From positions 5,079,021 through 5,143,020 of the forward strand of contig NZ_CP011930.1 of the NCBI RefSeq assembly GCF_001040945.1: a stretch of DNA of 64,000 bases, given 5' to 3'. The position numbers and the translations under genes were made by a program. Shown piece after piece: positions 25,693 through 35,181 of the stretch. Below the pieces are notes generated by a model, which ran no database searches, was not told where the DNA came from, and saw only the letters and a program-made list of their open reading frames with translations. Source of the DNA: Herbaspirillum seropedicae. Its GTDB lineage: Bacteria; Pseudomonadota; Gammaproteobacteria; Burkholderiales; Burkholderiaceae_D. Every line of letters starts with the position of its first letter. Positions within the stretch are counted from its first letter, which is position 1.

Positions 25693-26937
25693 ATGAGCAA
25701 TGTCCTGACCTACCTGATCACCGCCCGCCGCTGCGAAGTGGAAGAGCTGCAACGCCTGTCCCGCACCTGCCAGATGGTCTTGACCGTAGGCCAACTGATC
25801 CACTGCCTGCAGCAGGAGCGCGGCCTCTCCAACCTCTATCTCGGCTCGGGCGGCCAGCGCGACGCCGCTGCCCGGCAGGCGCGGGTGGCCAACAGCCAGG
25901 CCGCAGCCGCCGAGTTCCAGGACTGGCTGCATTCCATCGAACAGGACAATGCCCTCTCCAACGGCGCGCGCCTCTACACGCGCATCGCCTTTGCACTGCA
26001 TGCGCTGGAGGGCCTGCCCCGGCTGCGCGAAGAGATTTCGGCGCTGCGCTGTTCGCCCACGGAAAGCTATGAGCGCTTCAAGACCGTGGTCGGGGCACTG
26101 CTGGCGCTGGTCTTCGAGGCCGCCGATGTGGCGGTGGATGCGCAGATCTCGCGCCTGCTGGTGGCGCTGTTCAATCTGATGCAGGGCAAGGAATTCGCCG
26201 GCCGCGAGCGCGCCGCCGGGGCCGCTGCCTTTGCCACCGGCAAGATTACCCGCGAGCAGGAACAGAGCATCGAATACCAGATCGAGATGCAGGAACAGGC
26301 GCTGCGCCGCTTCGAGTCCTTCGCCGAAGACGTGCGCGCCCCCTGGCAGGCGCTGCAGGCCGGCCTGCCGCTGGCCGAGCTGGAACGCCTGCGCCGCAAG
26401 CTGCTCACCAGCCACGAGCGTGGTCTGGATGCCGAGATGGCCGACGCCTGGTACCAATGCTGTTCGGCGCGCATCGATGGTCTGCACCAGATCGAGATCC
26501 ACCTGGCGCAGTTCGTCCAGGCGCGCTGCCAGGCCAAGATCACCGAACTGCAACAGGAACTGGATGACCAGGACCAGCTCTTCAGCCAGCAGGACCGGCT
26601 GGACCCGCTCACCCCGCTGGCGGGCTTTTCCGCGCCGCTGGACGAACAGGCCCTGGCCGACGGCGTCGGCTCGCACCTGGCCCACAGCATCGTCGACATG
26701 CTGCGCAGCCAGTCCGAGCGCTTGCAGAACCTGACCGCCGAACTGGCCACCGTGCGCGACAGCCTCGAAGAGCGCAAGCTCATCGAGCGCGCCAAGGGCG
26801 TGCTGATGATGAAGCAGGGCTTGAACGAAGAAGCCGCCTATCGCCTGCTGCGCAAGCATGCGATGAACCAGAACCGGCGTATTGCCGAGGTGGCGCAGGC
26901 CATCCTGTCGCTGACCGAGATCCTGCCGGAAGCCTGA
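25693..26937 (+). CDS. NIT-ANTAR regulator (nitrate-responsive antiterminator, NasR-like)
   Basis: 414 residues. Residues ~30-270 are the all-helical NIT sensor (QERGLSNLYLGSGG, then ALEGLPRLREEIS), which in Klebsiella NasR binds nitrate/nitrite. The C-terminal ~60 residues are an ANTAR RNA-binding domain: ERKLIERAKGVLMMKQGLNE, EAAYRLLRKHAMNQNRRIAE. ANTAR proteins bind paired hairpins in leader RNA and prevent termination. No nitrate reductase genes are in the window; instead the gene ends 17 bases from the convergent guanidine operon. It may act on a distant nitrate operon or on nitrogen genes here. The ATG at 25693 begins MSNVLTYLITARR; the ribosome site is weak. Confidence 0.88.
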   Translation: MSNVLTYLITARRCEVEELQRLSRTCQMVLTVGQLIHCLQQERGLSNLYLGSGGQRDAAARQARVANSQAAAAEFQDWLHSIEQDNALSNGARLYTRIAFALHALEGLPRLREEISALRCSPTESYERFKTVVGALLALVFEAADVAVDAQISRLLVALFNLMQGKEFAGRERAAGAAAFATGKITREQEQSIEYQIEMQEQALRRFESFAEDVRAPWQALQAGLPLAELERLRRKLLTSHERGLDAEMADAWYQCCSARIDGLHQIEIHLAQFVQARCQAKITELQQELDDQDQLFSQQDRLDPLTPLAGFSAPLDEQALADGVGSHLAHSIVDMLRSQSERLQNLTAELATVRDSLEERKLIERAKGVLMMKQGLNEEAAYRLLRKHAMNQNRRIAEVAQAILSLTEILPEA

Positions 26938-26954
26938 ACGCCCCCGGCGCACGC

Positions 26955-28370
26955 TCAAGCCGCCCGCCGACGATCCTCGATCTGACGCTGCCCGACCAGT
27001 GGTCGCCCATGGGCGCGCTGCAAGGCGTCGGCCACGCCCAGCAGAGCCTGGTCGCTGAAGGCCCGGCCGAATACCGTGATGCCCCAGGGCAGGCCGTTCT
27101 TCATGAAGTTCATGGGCGTGGCCACGGCGGCATAGTCCAGCATGTTCATGAAATTGGTATACCAGCCCAGGTCGGAATTGCGCTGCACCGGTTGCTCGCG
27201 CAATTCTTCCAGCGTCACCGGACGTGGATAGGCGGGCGTGACCACGCAATCGACGGTGGCCAGGATGCGGTCGCATTCCGCCTTCAATTGCTGCAGGCGA
27301 TATTGCGCGCGGAAGGTATCGACGGCGCTGTACTGTGGCGCCTTGCGCAGCACGTCGCGAATTACCGGCAGGATGTCATCGGGCCTTTCCTGCAACAGCG
27401 CTTCGATGGTGCTGTAGCGCTCGGCCACCCAGGGTCCTTCATAGAGCAGGCGCGCCGCTGCCAGGAAGGGACTGAAATCGATGGGCACGGCCACGCCGCC
27501 GATGGCTTCCATCTGCGCCAGTGCCTCCACGAACAGGGATGGGCTCTCGCTGCACCCGAGGAATTCCAGCTGGCGCGGCACGCCAAAGCGCAGGCCCTGA
27601 GGCGGCGGCTGGAAGGCCGAGGCGTCATTGTGCGGCAGGTTGGCGCGGCTGTATTCGTCGCGCTCGTCGGGCTGGCCCGACTGCGTGCACAGGGCCAGCA
27701 AGTGGCTGGCTTCGGCCGCCGTGGCGGTGAAGAAGGTCACGCAATCCAGCGTGCGGCAGGCCGGCACTACCCCGGCGGTGGATAGCAGGCCTTTGGTCGC
27801 TTTCAATCCAACCAGGTTGTTCAGCGCAGCCGGCACGCGCCCGCTGCCGGCCGTGTCGGTGCCCAGCGCAAAGCTGGACAGGCCCAGCGCCACCGCCAGC
27901 GACGAGCCGGAGGACGAGCCACCGGAAGGATAGTCCGGATGCACGCTGTTGCGGCAAGCGCCATAGGGCGAGCGGGTGCCGTTCAAGCCCGTGGCGAATT
28001 GGTCGAGGTTGCATTTGCCGACCGGGATCGCCCCCAGCGCGATCAGTTGCGCCACCAACGTAGCGCTCTCGCGCGGGACGTAACTGAAGGCCGGACAAGC
28101 GGCCGTGGTCGGGACGCCCGCCAGGTCGATGTTGTCCTTGATCGAGAAAGGCACGCCATACAGCGGCAGGCTGTGCGGGGATTGCTGCTCCAGCGCCTGC
28201 AGGTAGGGCTCGGTCTCTGCTTGGCTCAACAGATGGATGTAGAGCCGGTAGGTCGGGTTGAGCGCCGCAGCGCTCTCGCGCAGGCGCTGCATCACCGTGC
28301 GCGGGTCCAGGCTGCCGTTGCGATAGGCGGCGGTGAGCGCATCGATGCGCAAGTCGAAGGAATGGATCAT
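26955..28370 (-). CDS. atzF: Allophanate hydrolase, amidase domain only
   Basis: 471 residues of the amidase-signature family with the Ser-cisSer-Lys triad: Lys78 in VPFSIKDNIDL, cis-Ser near 152 in GGSSSGSS and Ser176 in DTAGSGR. Homology to allophanate hydrolases (CGDxxNH-type openings, PAYPRPVTLEEL) and the position after the carboxylase gene support AtzF. Typical AtzF/DUR2-type proteins have ~600 residues with a separate C-terminal domain; that domain is missing here, and the next gene converges after 17 bases. It hydrolyses allophanate (urea-1-carboxylate), the last step of the guanidine route, giving ammonium and CO2. Its ATG overlaps the carboxylase stop (ATGA at 28367-28370). Confidence 0.9.
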   Translation of the reverse strand: MIHSFDLRIDALTAAYRNGSLDPRTVMQRLRESAAALNPTYRLYIHLLSQAETEPYLQALEQQSPHSLPLYGVPFSIKDNIDLAGVPTTAACPAFSYVPRESATLVAQLIALGAIPVGKCNLDQFATGLNGTRSPYGACRNSVHPDYPSGGSSSGSSLAVALGLSSFALGTDTAGSGRVPAALNNLVGLKATKGLLSTAGVVPACRTLDCVTFFTATAAEASHLLALCTQSGQPDERDEYSRANLPHNDASAFQPPPQGLRFGVPRQLEFLGCSESPSLFVEALAQMEAIGGVAVPIDFSPFLAAARLLYEGPWVAERYSTIEALLQERPDDILPVIRDVLRKAPQYSAVDTFRAQYRLQQLKAECDRILATVDCVVTPAYPRPVTLEELREQPVQRNSDLGWYTNFMNMLDYAAVATPMNFMKNGLPWGITVFGRAFSDQALLGVADALQRAHGRPLVGQRQIEDRRRAA

Positions 28371-31300
28371 GCGACCTCCTCTTCCGTGTCTTCCATGACC
28401 AGCACGCACTGGCCAGCGCGCACCGGGCTGCCGGGCTGCACGCGCACCTCGGCGACAACGCCGGCTGCGGGCGCGGCGATATGGATTTCCATCTTCATCG
28501 ATTCCAGGATCATCAGCAGCTCACCCTGCGCCACGCGCTGGCCAGGACTGACCTTGACCTGCCACAGGTTGCCGGCGATGGGGGCATCGACGGCCATCTG
28601 ACCGTCCTGCAGAGGCGCGGCTTCCTGCGCGATGGCGCTGCTTTCCTCGCTCTCGTAGTTGGCCTGGCCGCTGGCGATCCAGCGCTGGCGCTCGGCATCG
28701 AAAGCGGCTTGCTGGTGCTGGCGGAAGGCGGCGATGCCGTCGGCTTCGCGCTGCAGGAAATCCTGGTAGTCCGCCAGATTCAGCTGCGTCTCTTCGATGC
28801 CGACCTCGAAGCGGCCCAAGGGGAAATCACGGCGGATGGTCTGCAATTCTTCGGCCGTGACCGGATAGAAACGGATCTGGTCGAAGAAGCGCAGCAGCCA
28901 GGGCTTGCCACGGAAGGCCGCGACTTCGCGGTAACGGTTCCACATCTGCAAGGTGCGGCCCACGAACTGGTAGCCGCCCGGCCCTTCCATGCCATAGATG
29001 CACAGGTAGGCGCCGCCGATGCCCACCGAGTTCTCGGCGGTCCAGGTGCGCGCCGGGTTGTACTTGGTGGTGACCAGGCGATGGCGCGGGTCCAGCGGCG
29101 TAGCCACCGGTGCGCCCAGGTAGACGTCGCCCAGGCCCATGACCAGGTAGCTGGCGTCGAAGACCGTCTCGCGCACCGCGCCGATATCCTTGAGGTCGTT
29201 GATGCGGCGGATGAATTCGAGATTGCTGGGACACCAGGGTGCATCCTTGCGCACAGTGGTCATATATTTCTCGATGGCGAGCTGGCAGGCCGGATCATCC
29301 CAGGACAAGGGCAGATGCACGATACGCGACGACACCGTCAGGTTTTCACTGGCGCAGACGGCGTCCCATAATCCGGCGATGGTCTGCAGCAGCGTCGGCA
29401 AGGGCAAGGCTTCCGGCTGGTAATGCACCTGCAAAGAGCGGATGCCGGGAGTCAGGTCGATCACGCCCGGCAGGGCCTGTTCTTCCAGCGCGGTGATCAG
29501 GGCATGCACGCGGAAGCGCAGCACCAGGTCCAGTTGCGGGCTGCCCACTTCCAGCAGCAGGTTGGCGTCGCCCGACAGGCGCGCCACCAGGCGTCGTTCA
29601 TCCTGGCCCAGGTCCAGCACGATGGGCGAGGCCAGCGGCGCCGGTGACCAGTCCACCGGCTGAGGCTGCAGGCTGGCCACGCCGGCTTGTGCGGCCAGGG
29701 CAATGCGGCGCGCCGTATTCACCTCCACCGGCACGAAGCGGACCTTGTCGCCGGCCTTGAGCTGGCCGATCTGCCAGAGATCGGCCTCGATCACGGTCAC
29801 CGGGCAGACGAAGCCGCCCAGGCTGGGACCATCCGGCCCCAGGATCACCGGCATGTCGCCGGTAAAGTCCACCGCGCCGACGGCATAGGGATTGTCATGG
29901 ATGTTGGAAGGATGCAGGCCCGCCTCGCCGCCGCTGTCACGCACCCATTCCGGCTTGGGGCCGATCAGGCGTACGCCGGTGCGGCTGGAATTGAAATGGA
30001 CTTCCCAGTCGGTGGCGAAGAAGGTCTCCATGTAGGCCGGCGTGAAATATTCGGGCGCACCATGCGGACCATAGATCACGCGGACCTGGCGCACTGCCTC
30101 CAGCGCGGGATACAAGGCGGCAGGCAGGGTCTGCCCGGCCTGGGTCATGGCGTCTGCGGCCAGCGGGGCGAGGTGCAGGATGTCGCCACTGGCGAGGGCG
30201 CGGCCCGCATGGCCACCGAACTGGCCCAGCGTGAAGGTGCTGCGGCTGCCCAGATAAGTCGGCACCTGCACGCCGCCGCGCACGGCCAGGTAGCTGCGCG
30301 CACCAGCCCCGCTGATGGCGCCGAGCTTGAGCGTACTGCCAGCAGCGATGTGCAGCACGGTGGCCATGGGCTGCGCCACGCCATCGAGCAGCACGGGAAT
30401 GACCGCGCCGGTGACCACCACCATGGCGGCGGTATTGAAGCGCAGGATCGGACCGCTCATGGTCACTTCCAGTCCGGCCGCCTCCTCGGCATTGCCCAGC
30501 AGGCGGTTGCCCAGACGCAGGGCGCGCTCATCCATGGGCCCCGAGGGCGGCACGCCGACGGCCCAGTAGCCGATGCGGCCAGGATGGTCCTGCACGGTGG
30601 TCTGGGTGCCGGGCGCAAGTACCTCCACCGTATCGGCGCGATAGACCAGTTGTTCCAGGCAGCGTGTCCACGGTTGTCCGCTGGCAAAGGGAACGTCGGC
30701 CAGGATCTGGCGCAGGTAGTGCTGGTTGGTTTCCACGCCATACAGCAGGGTCGCGCGCAGCGCCGCATCCAGCGCCAGGCGGGCCGCTTCGCGGGTGGGC
30801 TGCCAGCTGATCAGCTTGGCGATCATGGGATCGAAATACGGGGCGATCTCGCACCCGGCCTCGACCCAGGTATCGATGCGCAGCGCCTGGCCATCGACGG
30901 GCGGAAAATCGACCGCAGTCAGCAGGCCCGGACAGGGCTGGAACTGGCGACCCGGGTCTTCCGCATACAGGCGCGCCTGGATCGCGTGACCACGCGGTTG
31001 CAGGCCGGCTGCCAGTTGCGCCAGCGGCGGCAGGTCGCCAGCGGCCAGCTCGATCATCCAGCGCACCAGGTCGACACCCCACACTTGCTCCGTGACGCCG
31101 TGTTCCACTTGCAGACGGGTGTTGACTTCGAGGAAGTAGAACTGTCCGGCCAGGCTGTCATAGACGAACTCCACCGTGCCGGCACTGCGGTAGTTCACCG
31201 CCTTGGCCAGCTTGATGGCCGCCGCGCACAAGGCTTCCGCCATGCCATCGGGCAGGTTGGGGGCGGGGGTTTCTTCCAGCACCTTTTGATTGCGCCGCTG

Positions 31301-31990
31301 CACCGAGCAGTCACGCACACCCAATGCGATCACCTCACCCCGGCCATCCCCGAAGACCTGCACTTCCAGATGACGGGCGCGTTCGATGTATTTCTCGATG
31401 AAGACGCCGGCATCGCTGAAATTGTTCTGACCCAGGCGACGCACCGAATCGAAGGCATCGGCCAGTTCGGCATCACTGCGGCAGACGCGCATGCCGATGC
31501 CGCCGCCACCCGCGGTGCTCTTCAACATCACCGGATAGCCGACACGGGATGCAGCAGCCAGCGCATCGTCGATGCTCTCCAGCAGATCCGTGCCCTCCAG
31601 CATCGGCACGCCCTGTTCACGTGCGAGTGCGCGTGCGGTGTGCTTGAGCCCGAAGATGCGCAACTGAGCAGGCGTGGGACCGACGAAGGCGATGCCGGCA
31701 GCTTCGCAGGCTTCGGCGAAGGCGGCATTCTCGGAGAGGAAGCCATAGCCGGGATGGATGGCCTGGGCGCCGCTGTCGCGGGCGGCGGCCAGGATCTTGT
31801 CCACGGCGAGATAGGTCTGGGCGGCCGGGCCTTCGCCCAGCGAAATGGCGCGGTCGGCCTGCAGCACGTGCAGGCTGCCCAGGTCGGCTTCGGAATAGAC
31901 GCATACGCCGGTCACGTCCAGCGTGCGCAAGGTGCGCAGGATGCGACAGGCGATGGCGCCACGGTTGGCGATGAGCAGATGGTCGAACAT
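28367..31990 (-). CDS. uca: Urea carboxylase family, probable guanidine carboxylase
   Basis: 1207 residues. Domain order: biotin carboxylase/ATP-grasp (1-~450; MFDHLLIANRGAIACRILRT, KSTAGGGGIGMRVC, EVNTRLQVEHGVTEQ), KipA/AHS2-like (~460-780), KipI/AHS1-like (~800-1030) and a biotinyl domain whose Lys1166 lies in ESMKMEI. This is the urea amidolyase carboxylase part without the hydrolase. Family members next to the two DUF1989 subunits and under guanidine-I riboswitches have been shown to carboxylate guanidine in preference to urea. That context, including the leader at 35182-35315, is present here. It overlaps atzF downstream and follows the DUF1989 gene by ~110 bases. Confidence 0.93.
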   Translation of the reverse strand: MFDHLLIANRGAIACRILRTLRTLDVTGVCVYSEADLGSLHVLQADRAISLGEGPAAQTYLAVDKILAAARDSGAQAIHPGYGFLSENAAFAEACEAAGIAFVGPTPAQLRIFGLKHTARALAREQGVPMLEGTDLLESIDDALAAASRVGYPVMLKSTAGGGGIGMRVCRSDAELADAFDSVRRLGQNNFSDAGVFIEKYIERARHLEVQVFGDGRGEVIALGVRDCSVQRRNQKVLEETPAPNLPDGMAEALCAAAIKLAKAVNYRSAGTVEFVYDSLAGQFYFLEVNTRLQVEHGVTEQVWGVDLVRWMIELAAGDLPPLAQLAAGLQPRGHAIQARLYAEDPGRQFQPCPGLLTAVDFPPVDGQALRIDTWVEAGCEIAPYFDPMIAKLISWQPTREAARLALDAALRATLLYGVETNQHYLRQILADVPFASGQPWTRCLEQLVYRADTVEVLAPGTQTTVQDHPGRIGYWAVGVPPSGPMDERALRLGNRLLGNAEEAAGLEVTMSGPILRFNTAAMVVVTGAVIPVLLDGVAQPMATVLHIAAGSTLKLGAISGAGARSYLAVRGGVQVPTYLGSRSTFTLGQFGGHAGRALASGDILHLAPLAADAMTQAGQTLPAALYPALEAVRQVRVIYGPHGAPEYFTPAYMETFFATDWEVHFNSSRTGVRLIGPKPEWVRDSGGEAGLHPSNIHDNPYAVGAVDFTGDMPVILGPDGPSLGGFVCPVTVIEADLWQIGQLKAGDKVRFVPVEVNTARRIALAAQAGVASLQPQPVDWSPAPLASPIVLDLGQDERRLVARLSGDANLLLEVGSPQLDLVLRFRVHALITALEEQALPGVIDLTPGIRSLQVHYQPEALPLPTLLQTIAGLWDAVCASENLTVSSRIVHLPLSWDDPACQLAIEKYMTTVRKDAPWCPSNLEFIRRINDLKDIGAVRETVFDASYLVMGLGDVYLGAPVATPLDPRHRLVTTKYNPARTWTAENSVGIGGAYLCIYGMEGPGGYQFVGRTLQMWNRYREVAAFRGKPWLLRFFDQIRFYPVTAEELQTIRRDFPLGRFEVGIEETQLNLADYQDFLQREADGIAAFRQHQQAAFDAERQRWIASGQANYESEESSAIAQEAAPLQDGQMAVDAPIAGNLWQVKVSPGQRVAQGELLMILESMKMEIHIAAPAAGVVAEVRVQPGSPVRAGQCVLVMEDTEEEVA

Positions 31991-32099
31991 TCAAGTGGCC
32001 TAGAAATCCGGGTCGTCCCGTGATTCGGAAAACCGGCTCGCGGTCGTCCGCGAGGGGTGCAGGGCTAGGTGCAGGGCTGCGTACGGGCAAGCAGCGGGC

Positions 32100-32735
32100 T
32101 TAGTCCCACACCAGCACTTCGGCGGCGGTGGGGTTCCAGCCGTTGCAGGGGTTGTTCAGCTGCGGGCAGTTGGAGATCAATACGATCAGGTCCTGCTCGG
32201 CGCACAGCTCCACGTACTTGCCGGCGGCGGAGATGCCGTCCTCGAAGGTGAGACCGCCCTCGGGCGTGACCGGTACGTTCATGAAGAAGTTGATGTTGGC
32301 GCCGATGTCGCGCTTGTTGAGGCGGCCATCATGCAGGCAGGCGCACAGGAAGTTGTCGCGGCAGCTGTGCATGTAGCGCTTCTCCAGCGCATAGCGCACC
32401 GTGTTGCTCTCTTGCGCGCAGGCCCCGCCCAAGGTGTCATGACGGCCGCAGGTGTCGGCCACGATGGTGGCCAGTGCACGCCCCAGGTTGGAATACAGCA
32501 CGCTGCCCGCGCCCAGGTAGGCGCGGTTCTGGCGGCGCAGCGTGCGCTGGGGATCGTAGCGCTCACGCGGATTGGCGGCGCTGTAGAAGAGCGTATCGAT
32601 GGCCTGGTTGCCTTCCAGGTCCAGCAGGCGCACGGTCTGCCCGGCGCTGAGGTTGAAGAGATAGGGTTCGCCCGCCGGGATCACGTGACGGAACACGGCT
32701 TGTTCGGGGGCGCGCTGGCTTTCGATGATGTGCAT
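32100..32735 (-). CDS. DUF1989 protein, carboxyguanidine deiminase subunit (smaller)
   Basis: 211 residues of the urea-amidolyase-associated/DUF1989 family: GEPYLFNLSAGQTVRLLDLE, GNQAIDTLFYSA, CGRHDTLGGAC, INFFMNVPVTPEGGLTFEDG and LISNCPQLNNPCNGWNPT. Cys and His residues in these motifs fit a metal site. In guanidine-degrading bacteria a pair of such proteins (CgdA/CgdB) forms a heteromeric carboxyguanidine deiminase yielding allophanate and ammonium. It is 15 bases downstream of its larger partner and upstream of the carboxylase. The earlier name, urea carboxylase-associated protein, reflects the same context. Confidence 0.9.
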   Translation of the reverse strand: MHIIESQRAPEQAVFRHVIPAGEPYLFNLSAGQTVRLLDLEGNQAIDTLFYSAANPRERYDPQRTLRRQNRAYLGAGSVLYSNLGRALATIVADTCGRHDTLGGACAQESNTVRYALEKRYMHSCRDNFLCACLHDGRLNKRDIGANINFFMNVPVTPEGGLTFEDGISAAGKYVELCAEQDLIVLISNCPQLNNPCNGWNPTAAEVLVWD

Positions 32736-32750
32736 GAGATTCTCCCTGGC

Positions 32751-33482
32751 TCAGAGATGGAAGCGTTCGGTGTTATGGAAGGCGCGCGCGTTCTCGGGGC
32801 GCGCATGGCGGCAGGCATGGGTGCTGTCGTCGCTGTGCGTCTGCAGCCATTCCAGCCGGACCGGACGCGGCGCATAGTGCGGATGCGGGTCCATGGGATG
32901 CTGCAGGGCCGTCAGGATGATGAGCGTGTCCATCGGCGCGGCCAGCTCGAGGTAGTCTCCTGATTTGGAATTGCCGGGCACGAAGTGGAAGACGCCTTCG
33001 GCATCCACCTCCACGCGCGAGAACAGGTTCACCACCATCAGCAGGTCTTGCAGGTCGAGGTTCCACTTGCCCATTTCCACCAGCAGGTTGTCCACGCCAT
33101 TGCGATAGAAACCGTTGCGCAATTCCTGGTAGCGGCCCTGGCCGTATTTCTCGCGCACTTCCTCGGCATTGAGCACGCCGCCGAAGCTGTCATGCCAGCC
33201 GCAGGTATCGTCGGTGATGGCGGCCAGCACGCGGCCCATGTCGGAGTACAGGCAATGCCCGGCCTGCAGGCGCGCGGTGTGCTGGCCCTTGAGGGTGTCG
33301 GGCAGGTTCAGCCGTTCGCTGGGTTGCTGGGCGTTCAGCATCATCATGCTGACGTTGGCGCTGCCTTCGATGTCGGTGATGCGCAGCGACTGGCCGCGCT
33401 TGAGGATGAAGGAGGTATGGCCGCCGCCGGGCAGCACTTCTTCGTAGAGTCTGGCTTGCAGGGCCAGGGGATCCTTGCTCAT
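32751..33482 (-). CDS. DUF1989 protein, carboxyguanidine deiminase subunit (larger)
   Basis: 243 residues, same family as the next gene: GGGHTSFILKRGQSLRITDI, GSANVSMMMLNAQQPSERLN, DDTCGWHDSFGGVL, NLFSRVEVDAEG and ALQHPMDPHPHYAPRPVRLE. Together with the 211-residue protein it should form the carboxyguanidine deiminase that turns carboxyguanidine into allophanate. The ATG at 33482 lies one base after the stop of the ABC ATPase gene, with AGGAAA upstream. An in-frame upstream start at 33581 lies in the ATPase gene and is rejected. Confidence 0.9.
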   Translation of the reverse strand: MSKDPLALQARLYEEVLPGGGHTSFILKRGQSLRITDIEGSANVSMMMLNAQQPSERLNLPDTLKGQHTARLQAGHCLYSDMGRVLAAITDDTCGWHDSFGGVLNAEEVREKYGQGRYQELRNGFYRNGVDNLLVEMGKWNLDLQDLLMVVNLFSRVEVDAEGVFHFVPGNSKSGDYLELAAPMDTLIILTALQHPMDPHPHYAPRPVRLEWLQTHSDDSTHACRHARPENARAFHNTERFHL

Positions 33483-33483
33483 G

Positions 33484-34260
33484 TCAGCTTTCCTTTGCAG
33501 TGATGAGGGAGGCCAGCTTGCCGGCCTGTTCGCGGGCGCGGGCCTCGTTGAGGGCGATGTCGTAGGTGATGTGGGCGCCATAGGCTTGCGGGTATTGCGG
33601 GTCGACGCGCACCTTGTCGAAGACCAGCAAGCGGGTGCCGAGGGTGAAGCCTTCGGAGAGGTCGTGGGTGACCATGAAGACGGTCAGGCCGCTGTCCTTC
33701 CACAGGTCCAGCAGCAGGGTGTGCATCTCCTTGCGGATGCCCGGATCGAGCGCACCGAAAGGTTCATCCAGCAGCAGCACGCGGGGACGCACGATGAGCG
33801 CCTGGGCAATCGCCAGGCGCTGCTGCATGCCGCCCGAGAGGCTGCTGGGATACAGCTCCAGCGCATGCCCGAGGCCCACGCGATGCAACAGCTGCGCCGC
33901 CTCCTCCCGTGCGCGCCGCTTGGTGCCGCCGAACAGGCGGCCCAGCAGCGCAGAGCGCGGCAGCTCCAGGCCGATGGCCACGTTGTCTAGCACGTTCAGG
34001 TGCGGGAACACGGAGTAGCGCTGGAACACCACGCCACGCGTGGCGTCGGGCTCGGCGGGAAAGGGCTGGCCTTGCAGCAGCAGTTGGCCCTTGCTGGGAC
34101 GCTCCTGCCCCAGCAGCAGGCGCAGGAAGGTCGACTTGCCACAGCCGGAAGCGCCCACCAGGGTGCAGAACTGGCCCTCTTCCACGCGCAGGTTCAGGCG
34201 TTCCAGCACCACGTTCTGGTCGTATTGCTGCCAGACGTTGCGGATCTCGATATAGCTCAT
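33484..34260 (-). CDS. ABC transporter ATP-binding protein (guanidine uptake)
   Basis: 258 residues of the nitrate/sulfonate/taurine-type (SsuB/TauB) ATPases. Walker A is GASGCGKST (36-44), the signature LSGGMQQRLAIAQAL, Walker B VLLLDEPFGALD and the switch VTHDLSEG. It energises the permease encoded just upstream (ATGA overlap at 34257-34260). Such transporters are regular members of guanidine-I riboswitch operons next to carboxylase and DUF1989 genes, so guanidine or a related compound is the likely substrate. Confidence 0.93.
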   Translation of the reverse strand: MSYIEIRNVWQQYDQNVVLERLNLRVEEGQFCTLVGASGCGKSTFLRLLLGQERPSKGQLLLQGQPFPAEPDATRGVVFQRYSVFPHLNVLDNVAIGLELPRSALLGRLFGGTKRRAREEAAQLLHRVGLGHALELYPSSLSGGMQQRLAIAQALIVRPRVLLLDEPFGALDPGIRKEMHTLLLDLWKDSGLTVFMVTHDLSEGFTLGTRLLVFDKVRVDPQYPQAYGAHITYDIALNEARAREQAGKLASLITAKES

Positions 34261-35072
34261 GCGCGGCCTCCTTCGGCCCAGGGGAAGAAGCGCCGGTGCA
34301 CGGCGCGCAGCAGCCAGTCCATCAGCCAGGCCAGCAGGGTGATCCAGACCACGTAGGGCAGGATCACGTCCATGGCCAGATAGCGGCGCACGAGGAAGAT
34401 GCGATAGCCGAGCCCCGCCGTGGCCGAGATCGCTTCTGCGGAAATGAGGAACAGCCAGGCCGCACCCAGCGACAGCCGCAGCGAGACCAGCAGGCGCGCC
34501 AGCATCTGCGGCAGCGCCACGCGCAGTACCACGGTCCAGCTGTTGGCGCCCAGCGTCTGGGCCTTGATCAGCAGTTCGGCGGGAATGGCGCGGCCCGTGT
34601 GTTCCAGGTCGCGCGCCAGCAAGGGCGTGACGCCGATGACGATGAGCATCACCTTGGACAATTCATCGAGTCCCATGACGATGAACAGAATCGGCAGGAT
34701 CGCCAGCGGCGGCACCATGGACATCACCGTCAGCAGCGGCGAGAAGCCGGCGCGCAATACCGGGAAGACCCCATTGACGATGCCCAGCACCAGCCCGGCC
34801 AGCGCGGCGATGCCCAGGCCCAGCAAGACCCGCTGCAGGCTGGCCAGCGTATCGGCCCAGAACAGGTAGTCGCCGGTGCGCGGGTCTTCCATGAAGGCCA
34901 TGTGGCGCACCGCATCGACCATCTGCATGAGGCTGGGCAAGAGCTTGTCATTGGGATTGTCGGCCAGGCGCGTGGCCGAGCCGACGGCATAGAGCAGGGC
35001 CAGGATGAGGAAGGGCAGCAGCGTGAGCAGCCATTGCCCGGAGCGGCCCGGATGGCGATTCAGGAAACGCAT
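34257..35072 (-). CDS. ABC transporter permease (guanidine uptake)
   Basis: 271 residues with about six membrane helices and the permease EAA-type loop (RVALPQMLARLLVSLRLSLG). The pattern (LASLQRVLLGLGIAALAGLV, SMVPPLAILPILFIVMGLDE, AEAISATAGLGYRIF) is that of SsuC/TauC/NrtB permeases. The ATG at 35072 has GGGAGG seven bases upstream. A longer frame to 35186 would run into the terminator of the riboswitch and is rejected. It is the first gene of the minus-strand guanidine operon; the binding protein is encoded divergently at 36156. Confidence 0.92.
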   Translation of the reverse strand: MRFLNRHPGRSGQWLLTLLPFLILALLYAVGSATRLADNPNDKLLPSLMQMVDAVRHMAFMEDPRTGDYLFWADTLASLQRVLLGLGIAALAGLVLGIVNGVFPVLRAGFSPLLTVMSMVPPLAILPILFIVMGLDELSKVMLIVIGVTPLLARDLEHTGRAIPAELLIKAQTLGANSWTVVLRVALPQMLARLLVSLRLSLGAAWLFLISAEAISATAGLGYRIFLVRRYLAMDVILPYVVWITLLAWLMDWLLRAVHRRFFPWAEGGRA

Positions 35073-35181
35073 GACGCGCCTCCCTGCGGCACTGACCGGG
35101 ACGGGAACGGAGGCAGCACAGCGGCTGCCGGATGGGACCTGGGGAGATGAACAGCGATCACGGGTAACTCCGGTCGGGTTG

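Noticed and set aside
29687..32023. 778-codon plus-strand frame opposite the carboxylase
   Set aside because: It is the mirror of a well-supported 1207-residue enzyme and has a His/Gln/Arg-rich nonsense composition.
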